This document shows, piece after piece, positions 1 to 9,255 of a stretch of 60,764 nt of DNA. Each line of letters begins with the position of its first letter. The stretch's first letter is position 1. Below the pieces are notes generated by a model. It searched no databases and was not told the origin of the DNA. It saw only the letters and a program-made list of their open reading frames with translations. A program made the position numbers and the translations under genes. The stretch spans positions 80,001-140,764 of the forward strand of contig JAPDPR010000003.1 in assembly GCA_034506335.1 (NCBI GenBank). The letters run 5' to 3'. The stretch is from a candidate division KSB1 bacterium. GTDB lineage: Bacteria > Zhuqueibacterota > Zhuqueibacteria > JANLFK01 > Oleimicrobiaceae.

Positions 1-3000
1 CCGGCTCGGCCTCTCGACTGGCTAGGCGCTTGAGCTTGCGCAAGTGATCAATTGCCCGTTCATAGTCCTTCAGATTCCTCAGGAAGGTGCCGATCTGCAG
101 CTTTCTGGTGAAGGCGTCGCTGGCGGTGGGGAATTCCTCCAAGTACTGTCGGGCATAGCTTATGGCCCGGTCCCACATTCCCAAGCGATCCGCTGCGTCG
201 ATGAGGTAACCCATTACCAAGGCCCGCACCGGCGTCTCGAGGCGCGGCACGGCGCCTGCTTTCTGAAACGCCAGGAAGGCGTTTTCAAACTGCCCGTTCT
301 TGAAGTAAAAGTCACCCAGGTTCAAGTAGGCGGTGGCAACCAGTGGACTGTTGGGATACCTGTTGGGCACATCGGCCAGGACCTTGAGAGCTTCGTCGGG
401 TTGGTTCATTAGCAGGTAGATCTTGCCCAGGCCAATGTCTCCCCATGGTGCGGTCTCAGCATTCTTAACCTCCCGCGCGGCGCGGAACGATTTCTCTGCC
501 TGCTTAAAGTCCTTCTGCCGGACAAAGAACTCTCCCTCCTCGTACGCAAAAAGGGCGCGGCTTGCTGCATCATCGCGGTACGACTTGAAATACTTTTCGG
601 CTTCGCTGGAGGCACGAGCGCGATCGTCCAGGCGATAAAGGCAGATGACCAGCTTGGACCACGCTTCTCTCTGCACGGAGTCCGGAGGGGACATTTTGAG
701 GAGCTCTTGGAATTCTGTCGCGGCAGGGCGATAGTCGCCTTGATGAAAGAGAAGCTGGCCACGGCGCAAGCGCGCAAGGACTGCGCTGTTTTTCGCAACA
801 TTTGGCAGCGTGAGGATCTGACCTAGGAAAGCAAGGGCGCGTTCAGTATCGCCCCGATCTCTATTCAGGTCGGCCAGGAGAAAGAGCGCAGAGGGCGTGT
901 GTGGGTGGTCGGGCGCCTGGCGTGCAAACTCTGCGAGCAGGACCTCGGCCTCACGGGTGCGGCCCTGTTTGTGGTAGGCAAGGGCCAGATGCAGTTTCAG
1001 CTCCGCCGGCTCGTCGGTGGAAGTGGGGGAGAGGGAGAGGTCGCCAGCCTTTTCGGCGCGCATGCCTTGCAACAGCTCGGCGGCTTGCTGATACCGCCCC
1101 TGCCGGATCAGGATATCGGCGTATTTCGCTGCTGCGGTATCTGCCAGCGGTGCGTAGTAGCATTCCCGGAGCACACGTGCGTAGCAGCTTTCGGCGGCCT
1201 TGAGGTCGCCCTGCCTTTCTGCAAGTGCGCCGGCCATCATGAGGGCTTGTGGGGTCTGGCGACTGTGGGGAAGCCGGTCGACTATGGTGCGGAGGGCGTG
1301 TGCTGTCGCGGCAGTGTCACCCACCGCTAGCGAAAGCTTTGCCAGTAGCCAGTAGGCGCGAGCACGAAGCTGATCATCCGAAGCCAAACGGGCCGCCTCC
1401 GCTGCCCATGACGGTGCGAGGAGTGCAAGACTGTCGCTTCGCACCCCACCAGAGGCCAGAATTGTTGCTTTTTCCGCCAAGATTTCAGCCTTGAGCGAGC
1501 TGGAGGCGGATACGCCTGCTAACACTTGGTCCAGTCCGGCTAACCGGCGCGACGATTCGGATGCTCCCGTCCCCAGAAAAGCCCCGAGCGAAAGGAGCCC
1601 ACGCGCGGCACTCTCTTTCTCCGAAAGGGAGGATGAACGACTGAAGACCTGCCTGTAGAGGCCTGCGGCCGTATCAGCCAATGCTCCCACCGACGAGCTG
1701 TTGCCCGAAAGGAACGCCTCGGCAGCAAGACCGTGGTAACACGTTGCCAGATTCAGCAGCAAGCCGGTGGCCCTGCTGGTGGTATCTTGTTCGCACAGAA
1801 AGCGGTACAGCGCCCGTGCCGTTCGGTAGTCCTTAAGGGATACCAAGTAGAGCGAAGCCACTTCCTGTGGGACAAGGGCTGTTTCCTGTCCGCTTGCAAG
1901 CCTGACCACTTGCAGGGCCAAGGAAGAAGCGGCCTTCCGGTAGTCTGTGACAAAGAAGGAGCGCAGCAGAGTAGACAAGAAGGACGCTTCTTCAGCTGGG
2001 GGGGCAGCAGGAAACTGGCGGGCGTACTCGTCATAGGCTTCCGCGGCAGCCTGGTACTCACCCAGAGCCTGGTAGCAGCGGGCAACGGCCAGCGCAGCAT
2101 CGTCGGCATAGTGGCTCTGGGGGTATTGAGTGAGAAAGCCCAGGTAGCTCCGGATTTTGTGGTATGAGCATCCCTCGCCTGTGGTGTAGTGCGCGTCAAG
2201 GAAGGCGATGTCGTCCCTAAAAGGGCTGCTGGGAAAACGCGCGAGGAACTGCGTGGCGCGCTCGTGGGCCATGGTGGGTCTTCCCAAGGCGACCAGGGCG
2301 CGCATGGCCCCCACTGTGGCCGTGGCAATGGTGCGCTCACTCGCGCCTTGCTCTGCTGCCGGAAGTGTTCGCGCCGCGTCGAAATGTTGCAGGGCTGTTT
2401 CGAACTGGGCTGCCTCGAGCGCAGCGTTTCCCGCCTCGCACCACGCCTCGGCGCGCAATGAATCGTTCGGGGCCGAAGAGGCGGCGCTCCGCAGGGCGGC
2501 CAATGCCTCGGTGGCAGCCCCGGCGCGCAAGAGATTCCGGCCCTTCAGCAGCATGCACACTGCCTTCACTTTGCGATCCTGAGAGAATTGGGCGGCTCGG
2601 TCAAGGAGGCGGGTCGACTGCTCATATTGACCGCGGAGGTGCAAGATCGAGCCCAGCCGGAAGGCCGCCGCGGAGGTGGCGGCCGAATCGGCCGTTGACT
2701 CTGCAACCGTGGCCAGAAGGCGTTCCGCTTCGGTGAATTGACCGCCCCTTTCAAGGATCTCTGCTTTCAAAACAAGCGCCCGCGCACCCGTGCTGCTCTT
2801 TGGGGTGGCAGTGGCCACCTTGTTCGCCTCCGCCAGCGCTTCCGCATGCTGGCCCTGGGCAAAGAGCACGGAGGCCAGCAACAGCCTCGCCTCGTCGTAT
2901 AGAGGATTAGTGGGGTACCGGTCCAAAAGCAAGAGAACGGCGCGCTGCGCCGCCTCAAGGTCGCCCGTTTGCTGGTAAAGACGTCCGGCCCGCATGAGGC

Positions 3001-3424
3001 TCTCAGGCGCCAGGGGGCTGGTTGGTACAAACACTGCCACTCTCTCGAAAGTGATTGCTGCCTCCCGTTTGTGCTCAAGAGCCACATGCGCCTTGCCTTG
3101 TTCAAAGAGCAGTTGGTCCAAGAGTGCGGTGTCCGGGTAGCGTAAGAGGGCCTCGCGCACAACCCGCTCGGCCGCCTCGTGCTGGCCAGAGCCCGAGAAG
3201 GCGCGGCAGGCTTGCAACAGGGCCAACGGGGCCTTTGGACTGGTGGGGTAGCGCTCCGCGTATCGCTGGTATTGAAGCGCAGCAAGGTCAAAGAGTCTCT
3301 CCTGATAGAGCCTGTCTGCGTAAGAGAGCTCTTCGGCCTCGCCTGTCACCTGTCCTGCAACATCGGCCGTGAGCAGTAGGCATAGCCCTAGTGTCACACT
3401 GCATGAAAGGTTGTTAACTCTCAT
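1..3424 (-). CDS. Large exported tetratricopeptide-repeat protein (partial, C-terminus beyond window)
   Basis: One minus-strand frame stays open from an ATG at 3424 to the left edge, giving at least 1141 residues with no stop. Sampled stretches at both ends and in the middle translate into amphipathic helical TPR-type sequence (for example the pattern ALAVARCYQALGEYQAAAEA). The first ~25 residues form a signal peptide with a hydrophobic core (LGLCLLLTADVAG). TPR proteins of this size in Gram-negative bacteria usually act as periplasmic or outer-membrane scaffolds; no catalytic domain is visible. It is the last gene I can see of the leftward cluster, 82 bp after the LOG-family gene. The ATG is the only sensible start because it opens directly into the signal peptide. 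Exact role unknown; the tail could still hold an extra domain. Confidence 0.85.
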   Translation of the reverse strand, partial: MRVNNLSCSVTLGLCLLLTADVAGQVTGEAEELSYADRLYQERLFDLAALQYQRYAERYPTSPKAPLALLQACRAFSGSGQHEAAERVVREALLRYPDTALLDQLLFEQGKAHVALEHKREAAITFERVAVFVPTSPLAPESLMRAGRLYQQTGDLEAAQRAVLLLLDRYPTNPLYDEARLLLASVLFAQGQHAEALAEANKVATATPKSSTGARALVLKAEILERGGQFTEAERLLATVAESTADSAATSAAAFRLGSILHLRGQYEQSTRLLDRAAQFSQDRKVKAVCMLLKGRNLLRAGAATEALAALRSAASSAPNDSLRAEAWCEAGNAALEAAQFETALQHFDAARTLPAAEQGASERTIATATVGAMRALVALGRPTMAHERATQFLARFPSSPFRDDIAFLDAHYTTGEGCSYHKIRSYLGFLTQYPQSHYADDAALAVARCYQALGEYQAAAEAYDEYARQFPAAPPAEEASFLSTLLRSFFVTDYRKAASSLALQVVRLASGQETALVPQEVASLYLVSLKDYRTARALYRFLCEQDTTSRATGLLLNLATCYHGLAAEAFLSGNSSSVGALADTAAGLYRQVFSRSSSLSEKESAARGLLSLGAFLGTGASESSRRLAGLDQVLAGVSASSSLKAEILAEKATILASGGVRSDSLALLAPSWAAEAARLASDDQLRARAYWLLAKLSLAVGDTAATAHALRTIVDRLPHSRQTPQALMMAGALAERQGDLKAAESCYARVLRECYYAPLADTAAAKYADILIRQGRYQQAAELLQGMRAEKAGDLSLSPTSTDEPAELKLHLALAYHKQGRTREAEVLLAEFARQAPDHPHTPSALFLLADLNRDRGDTERALAFLGQILTLPNVAKNSAVLARLRRGQLLFHQGDYRPAATEFQELLKMSPPDSVQREAWSKLVICLYRLDDRARASSEAEKYFKSYRDDAASRALFAYEEGEFFVRQKDFKQAEKSFRAAREVKNAETAPWGDIGLGKIYLLMNQPDEALKVLADVPNRYPNSPLVATAYLNLGDFYFKNGQFENAFLAFQKAGAVPRLETPVRALVMGYLIDAADRLGMWDRAISYARQYLEEFPTASDAFTRKLQIGTFLRNLKDYERAIDHLRKLKRLASREAEP

Positions 3425-3506
3425 GTCTCATCTGTCCTCTCTGCTGGCTCTGCGCAGCTTCCGCTGTGCACTCGACGACTGTGCCTGGAGGTCACCTGCG
3501 GTAGGT

Positions 3507-4088
3507 TCAGAGCGCTGCGAACTGCACTGCGCAAGTTTGCCAGGGCGGCGAGTTACGAATGGCATCGAGCACTTCCTCCGGTTCCTTCACCACAGCCCAC
3601 ATCTGTCGGTGACGAGGGTCCATAAAGCGCTCGGCGATGCACCGCTCCAGCAGTTGAAGCAAATGGTCGAAAAAGCCCTGTGTGTTGAGGAGCACGATGG
3701 GGCCGAGGTACATGCCGAGCCGCTTGAGCGAGATGGCCTCGAGTAACTCTTCTAGAGTGCCTGACCCGCCAGGTAGAGCAACTAGTGCCTGGGCAAGGGC
3801 GCGCATCCGCTCCTTGCGTTCGTTCATAGTGTGCACCACGATGAGCTCCTGCACGCCTTTGTGAGCCCATTCCCGCTCCACCATGAAGTGCGGGATGACC
3901 CCTACGACGCGTCCGCCGCGCGACAATGCCCCATCGGCTACTGCGCCCATCAGGCCCACAGCACCTCCGCCGTAGATGAGGGTGATGCCTTCGCGGGCAA
4001 AAATCTGGCCCAGGGCAAAGGCCGGCCGGAGGTAGCACTCATCTATCTTGCTGCTTGAGGCGCAGAAGACACAGACTCGCTGAATCAT
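3507..4088 (-). CDS. LOG-family (TIGR00730) Rossmann-fold protein
   Basis: The product of about 193 residues has the LOG/lysine-decarboxylase-like signature: a GGG(A)VGLMGAVADGAL nucleotide-binding segment near residues 40-55 and PGGSGTLEE at residues 106-114. Family members are cytosolic phosphoribohydrolases that release cytokinin-type bases from nucleoside monophosphates or cleave other nucleotides such as AMP; the bacterial substrate is often unknown. The chosen start (MIQRVCVFCASSS) places the first beta strand at the N-terminus as is usual for the family, but an in-frame ATG 27 bases upstream (MDHFQPVKA) also has a GGAG a few bases before it, so the start is uncertain by nine residues. 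It lies between the Xaa-Pro aminopeptidase and the TPR gene on the same strand. Confidence 0.85.
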   Translation of the reverse strand: MIQRVCVFCASSSKIDECYLRPAFALGQIFAREGITLIYGGGAVGLMGAVADGALSRGGRVVGVIPHFMVEREWAHKGVQELIVVHTMNERKERMRALAQALVALPGGSGTLEELLEAISLKRLGMYLGPIVLLNTQGFFDHLLQLLERCIAERFMDPRHRQMWAVVKEPEEVLDAIRNSPPWQTCAVQFAAL

Positions 4089-4201
4089 GGCCTTCACAGG
4101 TTGAAAATGGTCCATAACTCCAATCTCATGTGCGCCGCGATCTCTCACGGGCGGTCTATCTTCTGGGGATTGGCCGCCGAGAAACCCGTGCCCATGGTGG
4201 G

Positions 4202-5590
4202 TCAGCGGTGCATGCAGGCCTCGATCTCATTGACCGTCTTGGGGATTGGCTTGCCCAGCACCCGGTGCCCGGTGCGCGTGATAAGGACATCGTCCTCGAT
4301 GCGGATTCCGCCAAAATTGAGATGGCGTTCCACGCGATCGTAGTTGATAAAGGGCCGGTGCTTGCCGTTGGCCTTCCACTGGGCAACCAGCTCCGGGATG
4401 AAATAGATGCCCGGCTCCACCGTGACTACAAAGCCCGGCTGGAGTCGCTTGGCCAGGCGCAGGTAGGCCAGACCGAACTGTTCGCTGCGGGTAAACTCCT
4501 CATCATATCCGACGAAGTCTTCGCCCAGGTTTTCCATATCATGCACGTCCAGACCCAGCATGTGGCCGAGGCCATGGGGGAAGAACAAGGCGTGGGCTCC
4601 CGCCTCTACGGCCGCCTGCGGGTCACCCTTCATGAAGCCTAATTGGCGCATCCCATCGGCGATGACGCGGGCTGCTGCCAAGTGGGCCTCGCGGTTGGGT
4701 ACGCCGGGAGCCATCATTGCGATTGCCTTCTGCTGCGCCGCGAGCACTACCTCGTAAATGTCCTTTTGCAACGGGGTGAAGGTCCCGCTCACGGGGTACG
4801 TGCGGGTGATATCGCTGGCGTAGTGACACGGGGATTCGGCGCCAGAGTCAAAGACCACTAACTGCCCCTCTTGCATCAGGTTTTCGTGGGAGTGGCCATG
4901 GAGTATTTCGCCGTGCACGGTAAAGATGGTGGGAAACGCGGGCGCAGAGCCGCGCGCCCACACCAGCCCATCTATCGTTCCCGCGACCTCTCGTTCGTAC
5001 AGGCCTGGTGCGATGGTGCGCACGGCGTGTTGGTACATCTCGTAGCTGATGTCAAGGGCTTTTTCGATCTCTGCGACCTCCTGCGCCGACTTGACCGAGC
5101 GCTGGGCCACGACCGCGCGCACAAACTCGCGCGAGAAAGAGGTGTTGACCCACGAGGCCCGCACGCCGGTCAGTTGCTCCAGCTTAAGCTGGTTCTCACT
5201 CCGGTACTGCGGCAGAAAATGGATCCTCTGCCCCTGCTGGATGGCACGGTGGGTCCACTTTTCTACCTCGCCCAGCGGTCGCACCGTGTCCACACCCACT
5301 TGCGCTGCCCGTTCCGCCATGCTGGGTTGGGGGCCCATCCACACAATATCGTCCACCCCATAGTCGTCGCCGAACAGTACTTCTTGGTCCGCGTCTACAT
5401 CGATTAGCGCTGCCAGACCGGGGAAGTCCAAGCCCCAATAGTAAAGGAACGTGCTATCTTGGCGAAACTGGTAGGTGTTGGCCCGATAGTTCATCGGAGA
5501 CTCATCGTTTCCGAGGAAGAGAAGTAGACCGGATCCCATTCGCTTCTTGAGTGCTTTCCTACGGTGCACATAGACGTTTGGTTCGAACAT
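4202..5590 (-). CDS. pepP: Xaa-Pro aminopeptidase (M24B, aminopeptidase P)
   Basis: The 462-residue protein has an AMP_N domain (about residues 1-150) followed by a pita-bread M24 metallopeptidase domain. The five dinuclear-metal ligands can be read directly: D248 (FDSGAE), D260 (SDITRTYP), H343 (HGLGHMLGLDVHD), E392 (TVEPGIY) and E432 (IRIEDDV). Aminopeptidase P removes an N-terminal residue that precedes proline. The length matches the family. A strong ribosome site (GAGGAG, 6 bases before ATG) fixes the start. It sits 51 bp downstream of the hydroxyproline dehydratase gene and probably shares its transcript, which fits the breakdown of proline- or hydroxyproline-rich peptides. No signal peptide is visible, so it should act in the cytosol. 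Confidence 0.93.
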   Translation of the reverse strand: MFEPNVYVHRRKALKKRMGSGLLLFLGNDESPMNYRANTYQFRQDSTFLYYWGLDFPGLAALIDVDADQEVLFGDDYGVDDIVWMGPQPSMAERAAQVGVDTVRPLGEVEKWTHRAIQQGQRIHFLPQYRSENQLKLEQLTGVRASWVNTSFSREFVRAVVAQRSVKSAQEVAEIEKALDISYEMYQHAVRTIAPGLYEREVAGTIDGLVWARGSAPAFPTIFTVHGEILHGHSHENLMQEGQLVVFDSGAESPCHYASDITRTYPVSGTFTPLQKDIYEVVLAAQQKAIAMMAPGVPNREAHLAAARVIADGMRQLGFMKGDPQAAVEAGAHALFFPHGLGHMLGLDVHDMENLGEDFVGYDEEFTRSEQFGLAYLRLAKRLQPGFVVTVEPGIYFIPELVAQWKANGKHRPFINYDRVERHLNFGGIRIEDDVLITRTGHRVLGKPIPKTVNEIEACMHR

Positions 5591-5641
5591 CGGCTGCTCC
5601 TCTCGACTGAGCGCGCAGTCCTCAGACTGACGAACGCTTGT

Positions 5642-8005
5642 TCAAAACGCGGTATGCTCTGTGCGACGGATGATCTCGTTTTGGAGTTCGGTACTGAGGT
5701 CAACGAAATAGTCGCTGTAGCCAGCCACACGGACGATAAGGTCGCGGTACTTGTGTGGCTCCTTCTGCGCCCGGCGCAAAGTGTCGGCGGTGACCACGTT
5801 GAACTGCACGTGGTGACCATCCATGGCAAAGTAGGAGCGAATCAGTGCGGCCAGGGCATCGATGCCACGCTGGTCGGCCAGGAGCTGCGGGGTGAACTTT
5901 TGGTTCAAGAGGGTGCCACCGGTGCGGAGATGGTCAATCTTGCCCGCAGAACGGAGCACCGCAGTCGGGCCACGACGGTCGGCCCCCTGCACAGGAGAGA
6001 TTCCTTCCGACAAGGGCTCGCCCGCCATCCGTCCGTCGGGTGTAGCGCCCACTACGCTGCCGAAGTAGACGTGCACGGTAGTAGGCAGGAGATTGATGCG
6101 GTAGTGGCCCCCTTTGGTGTTCGGCCGCCCATCTACGGCCGCAAAAAAGATGTTGAACACTCTCACGGCTAAATCGTCCACATAGTCGTCGTCATTGCCG
6201 TATTTGGGCGTATGGTTGAGCAGGCGCTGGCGCAACGTTTCGTGGCCGGCGAAGTTGTCCGTCAGCGCGGCCTGCATCGTACGCATGTCGCAAGTCCGAT
6301 GGTCAAAAACGTGGTATTTCAGCGCAGCAAGGCAATCGGCAATGGAGCCCAGGCCCACGCCTTGGATGTACGAGCTGTTGTAACGCGCGCCTCCGTCTTG
6401 GTAGTCCCGACCTTTGCGAATGCAGTCGTCAATGAGCAAAGAGAGAAACGGGGCCGGCAGATACTGGGCATAGAGTCGCTCGATGACTTGATTGCCCTTG
6501 ATCTTTACGTCCACAAAGTAGCGCACCTGTTGCTCATAGGCAGCCAGGAGCTGGTCGAATTCGGCGAAGTCCTGTGCCTCGCCGGTGCGCAGGCCGATGA
6601 CTTTGCCAGTGCGTGGGTCGCGGCCGTTGTGCAAGGTCAGCTCCAAGACCTTCACCAGATTGAAATAGCCGGTGAGGATGTAGCTCTCCTTGCCGAATGC
6701 CCCTGCTTCCACGCAGCCGCTGGCGCCACCGTTGCGTGCGTCAACCAGGCTCTTGCCCTGGCGCACCAGCTCCTGCACGATGGCGTCGGTGTTGAAAATG
6801 GACGGCTGGCCGAAGCCGGTCTTGACGATCTGTAGGGCTCGCTTGAGAAACTGGTCCGGCGTCTTCTTGCTGATTTGCACCATTGAGCTGGGTTGCAGCA
6901 GGCGCATCTCTTCGATGACGTCCAAGAGAAGGTAGGAGAGCTCGTTCACTGCATCGGCGCCATCCTCGTCCACGCCACCAAGATTGATGAGGCAAAAGTC
7001 GGTGTAGGTGCTGCTCTCCATCGCGGTGACCCCTACTTTCGGCGGGGCCGGCTGGTTGTTGAACTTGATCCAGAAGGCCTGGAGCAGCTCCCTAGCTTGT
7101 TCCTTGGTCAGAAGGCCGGACTCGAGGTCCCGCTTGTAGAATGGGTAGAGGTGCCGGTCGAGGCGCCCCGGATTGAACGAGTCCCAGGTGTTCATCTCGG
7201 TGATGACGCCCAGGTGGACGAACCAGTAGTACTGGAGTGCTTCCCACATGGTGCGAGGGGCATGGGCTGGCACGTGTGTGCAGATGGCGGCGATCTGCTC
7301 CAATTCCTTGCGGCGAATTGGATCGCTCTCGGCCGCGGCCAATTGTCGCGCCAGCGCCGCATGGCGGCGGGCAAAGGCGATCAAAGCGTCGGCAGCAATG
7401 GCCATGGCGCGCAATTCCTCGCGTTTGGCCAGGGCATCCGGGTCGCGGTAGAAATCGAGGGCAGCCATCTGCTGGCGAATGAAGCGCTTGAAGTCCAACA
7501 TGCCAAGGCGGTAGATCTTGTCGTCAAGCACGGTGTGCCCGGGCGCGCGCTGCTCCATGAACTCGGTGAATACACCCGCCTGGTAGGCGTCATGCCACTC
7601 CTGATCCATTTCGGCAAAGAGCCGCTCCCGAAGCGATCGACCTCGCCAGAAGGGGATGATAACCTCTTGGTAGGCCTGGCGAGTCGTCTCATCCACCAGG
7701 AATGGGATCTTGGGGCGTGTGTGTAGGACCTCAAGGTCTGCCATGCTGTGAGTGCAGATCTCCGGGTAGGTGGGTGTGGCCTTTGGTGCCGGCCCGCGTT
7801 CACCCACGATGAGCTCGCCGTCGTTGATGCAAATGGTCTTATGCCGAAGGATGTAGGCAAAGGCCAGAGCTCTGGCGACGGGGACTGACACGCCCCTCGC
7901 AGCCTCAGATTTGTAGAACTCGGTCAAAAGGAGCGCACGCTCGGGTGAAATGCGTGGCACAGCCGCTAAGCTTTGTTCGCGCAACTTGGCGATGCGTTCG
8001 GTCAT
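5642..8005 (-). CDS. hypD: Glycyl radical enzyme, trans-4-hydroxy-L-proline dehydratase type
   Basis: The 787-residue protein has the two hallmarks of glycyl radical enzymes: the C-terminal RVAGYSDYF loop with radical glycine G762, and the thiyl-radical cysteine C431 in GASGCVEAGAFG with its E433 partner. Comparing with active-site residues I recall for Clostridioides difficile trans-4-hydroxyproline dehydratase (F152, D278, S334, D339, F340, C434, E436, Y450, T645, G765), every one is present here with a constant offset of three: F149, D275, S331, D336, F337, C431, E433, Y447, T642, G762. That enzyme removes water from trans-4-hydroxy-L-proline to give pyrroline-5-carboxylate, which ProC reduces to proline. 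The symbol here is the dehydratase hypD, not the hydrogenase maturation gene. Its radical SAM activase is usually adjacent; none is seen nearby. The enzyme implies strictly anaerobic use. Confidence 0.9.
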   Translation of the reverse strand: MTERIAKLREQSLAAVPRISPERALLLTEFYKSEAARGVSVPVARALAFAYILRHKTICINDGELIVGERGPAPKATPTYPEICTHSMADLEVLHTRPKIPFLVDETTRQAYQEVIIPFWRGRSLRERLFAEMDQEWHDAYQAGVFTEFMEQRAPGHTVLDDKIYRLGMLDFKRFIRQQMAALDFYRDPDALAKREELRAMAIAADALIAFARRHAALARQLAAAESDPIRRKELEQIAAICTHVPAHAPRTMWEALQYYWFVHLGVITEMNTWDSFNPGRLDRHLYPFYKRDLESGLLTKEQARELLQAFWIKFNNQPAPPKVGVTAMESSTYTDFCLINLGGVDEDGADAVNELSYLLLDVIEEMRLLQPSSMVQISKKTPDQFLKRALQIVKTGFGQPSIFNTDAIVQELVRQGKSLVDARNGGASGCVEAGAFGKESYILTGYFNLVKVLELTLHNGRDPRTGKVIGLRTGEAQDFAEFDQLLAAYEQQVRYFVDVKIKGNQVIERLYAQYLPAPFLSLLIDDCIRKGRDYQDGGARYNSSYIQGVGLGSIADCLAALKYHVFDHRTCDMRTMQAALTDNFAGHETLRQRLLNHTPKYGNDDDYVDDLAVRVFNIFFAAVDGRPNTKGGHYRINLLPTTVHVYFGSVVGATPDGRMAGEPLSEGISPVQGADRRGPTAVLRSAGKIDHLRTGGTLLNQKFTPQLLADQRGIDALAALIRSYFAMDGHHVQFNVVTADTLRRAQKEPHKYRDLIVRVAGYSDYFVDLSTELQNEIIRRTEHTAF

Positions 8006-8092
8006 CTGGGCTACCCCAATCTCCCTTCATCACCGCCGCGGGCGGTCATCGATCGATACCTCATCCTCGCTCAAAGATAGGAAAACCGCGCG

Positions 8093-9202
8093 TCAAATGC
8101 CACACGTTTTTATCCTCTTGCCACGAGTGGTGAGGTACTCGCGCAGCTGAGCGACCGTCAGGCAGGCGTGCACAGGGATAACCATCAGGACGTCGCCCGG
8201 TTGCACTTTGCGTGCGAAGTGAGCCTCGGCCCTGACGATCCCGTGCTCCTGGGAGATGCGGGCCACATAGGCGTTTGGCACCAAGGGGCCCCATCCGTTG
8301 TCCGCAGGCAACGCCACCAAACCGTACACCGTGCGCCCGCCATCGTTCAGCGCATCTTTGGAAAGGTGAACCGCCCCCCCGTAGAGGACCAGTTCATTCC
8401 TTTCCTCATGCCGCGCCACCACAGGGCAGGCTACGGCGATGGCGATATCATGCTCGCTGCACGACCCGAGGTGGAGCTGCGTGGCATCGTAGAACACGAA
8501 ATTGCCTGGGCGGATTTCATTCACCGCACCGAAGTTGTCCACTGCGCTGCAGGTGGGGGTATCGCCCACCGAGAGCTCGAGTTCCGTGAAGCCCACTGCA
8601 TGCAGCCGTTGGCGCGCGCTATTGAGCCGCGCGACGCTTTCCTGGTAGATGTCCACGATCTCCTTGGGTCCGCTGGCTCCGTACGAGTGACCGGCGTGGG
8701 TCAACAAGCCGCGCAGGCGAAGGTTCTTGGAGCGCTCGACCTCTTCCGCCAACGTGGTCAGGCGGCTGGCGTCGTCCCACGCGATGCCGGTACGGCCGTA
8801 GCCCACGTCGATCTTTAGCCAGACGTCGACCGTGCCCTTGAGCTGTTCGCGCAGAACCCATACGCTCTTGGTTGACTCCACCAGCAGCCCCAGGTGGACT
8901 TTGCGCGCCAGACGGTCGATTTCCCGCAGCTGACGCAGGTTGACCGGAAAGGCGATGGTGATGTCGCGCCAGCCGTCCCGGGCGAAGTACCACGCCATAT
9001 CCACGGAGGAAACGGTGATGGTCTCCACTCCGTAGTCGCGGAACCATCGGCCTACTTGGCGCGACTGGTGAGTCTTAAAGTGCGGGCGGAAGCGCACACC
9101 GCTGCGCTGCGCCTTTGCCGCCATGCGCTCAATGTTTCTCCGAGCCCGTGCTTCATCAAGAAGCAGAGTGGGACGACTGAAATCCTTGCTGATGATAGGC
9201 AC
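8093..9202 (-). CDS. D-threonine aldolase / D-serine dehydratase-like PLP enzyme
   Basis: About 369 residues with the alanine-racemase-like N-terminal barrel and the D-ser_dehydrat C-terminal domain. The PLP lysine is K43 in RPHFKTHQS, and the metal pair H345/C347 lies in VIPVHACLTV, as in eukaryotic-type D-serine dehydratases and D-threonine aldolases. Such enzymes split D-3-hydroxyamino acids or eliminate water from D-serine; the exact substrate cannot be told. The reading frame extends far upstream but that part overlaps the preceding gene and looks like noise. The start is uncertain: AAGGAGG abuts the GTG at 9202, which is too close for normal initiation, so a TTG at 9217 or even an ATC just downstream is possible. 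It lies 87 bp before hypD on the same strand. Confidence 0.85.
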   Translation of the reverse strand: MPIISKDFSRPTLLLDEARARRNIERMAAKAQRSGVRFRPHFKTHQSRQVGRWFRDYGVETITVSSVDMAWYFARDGWRDITIAFPVNLRQLREIDRLARKVHLGLLVESTKSVWVLREQLKGTVDVWLKIDVGYGRTGIAWDDASRLTTLAEEVERSKNLRLRGLLTHAGHSYGASGPKEIVDIYQESVARLNSARQRLHAVGFTELELSVGDTPTCSAVDNFGAVNEIRPGNFVFYDATQLHLGSCSEHDIAIAVACPVVARHEERNELVLYGGAVHLSKDALNDGGRTVYGLVALPADNGWGPLVPNAYVARISQEHGIVRAEAHFARKVQPGDVLMVIPVHACLTVAQLREYLTTRGKRIKTCGI

Positions 9203-9255
9203 CTCCTTGCCGCGCAAGCGGCGGTATGAGTCAAAGCCAACTTCCCAACGTGCTT

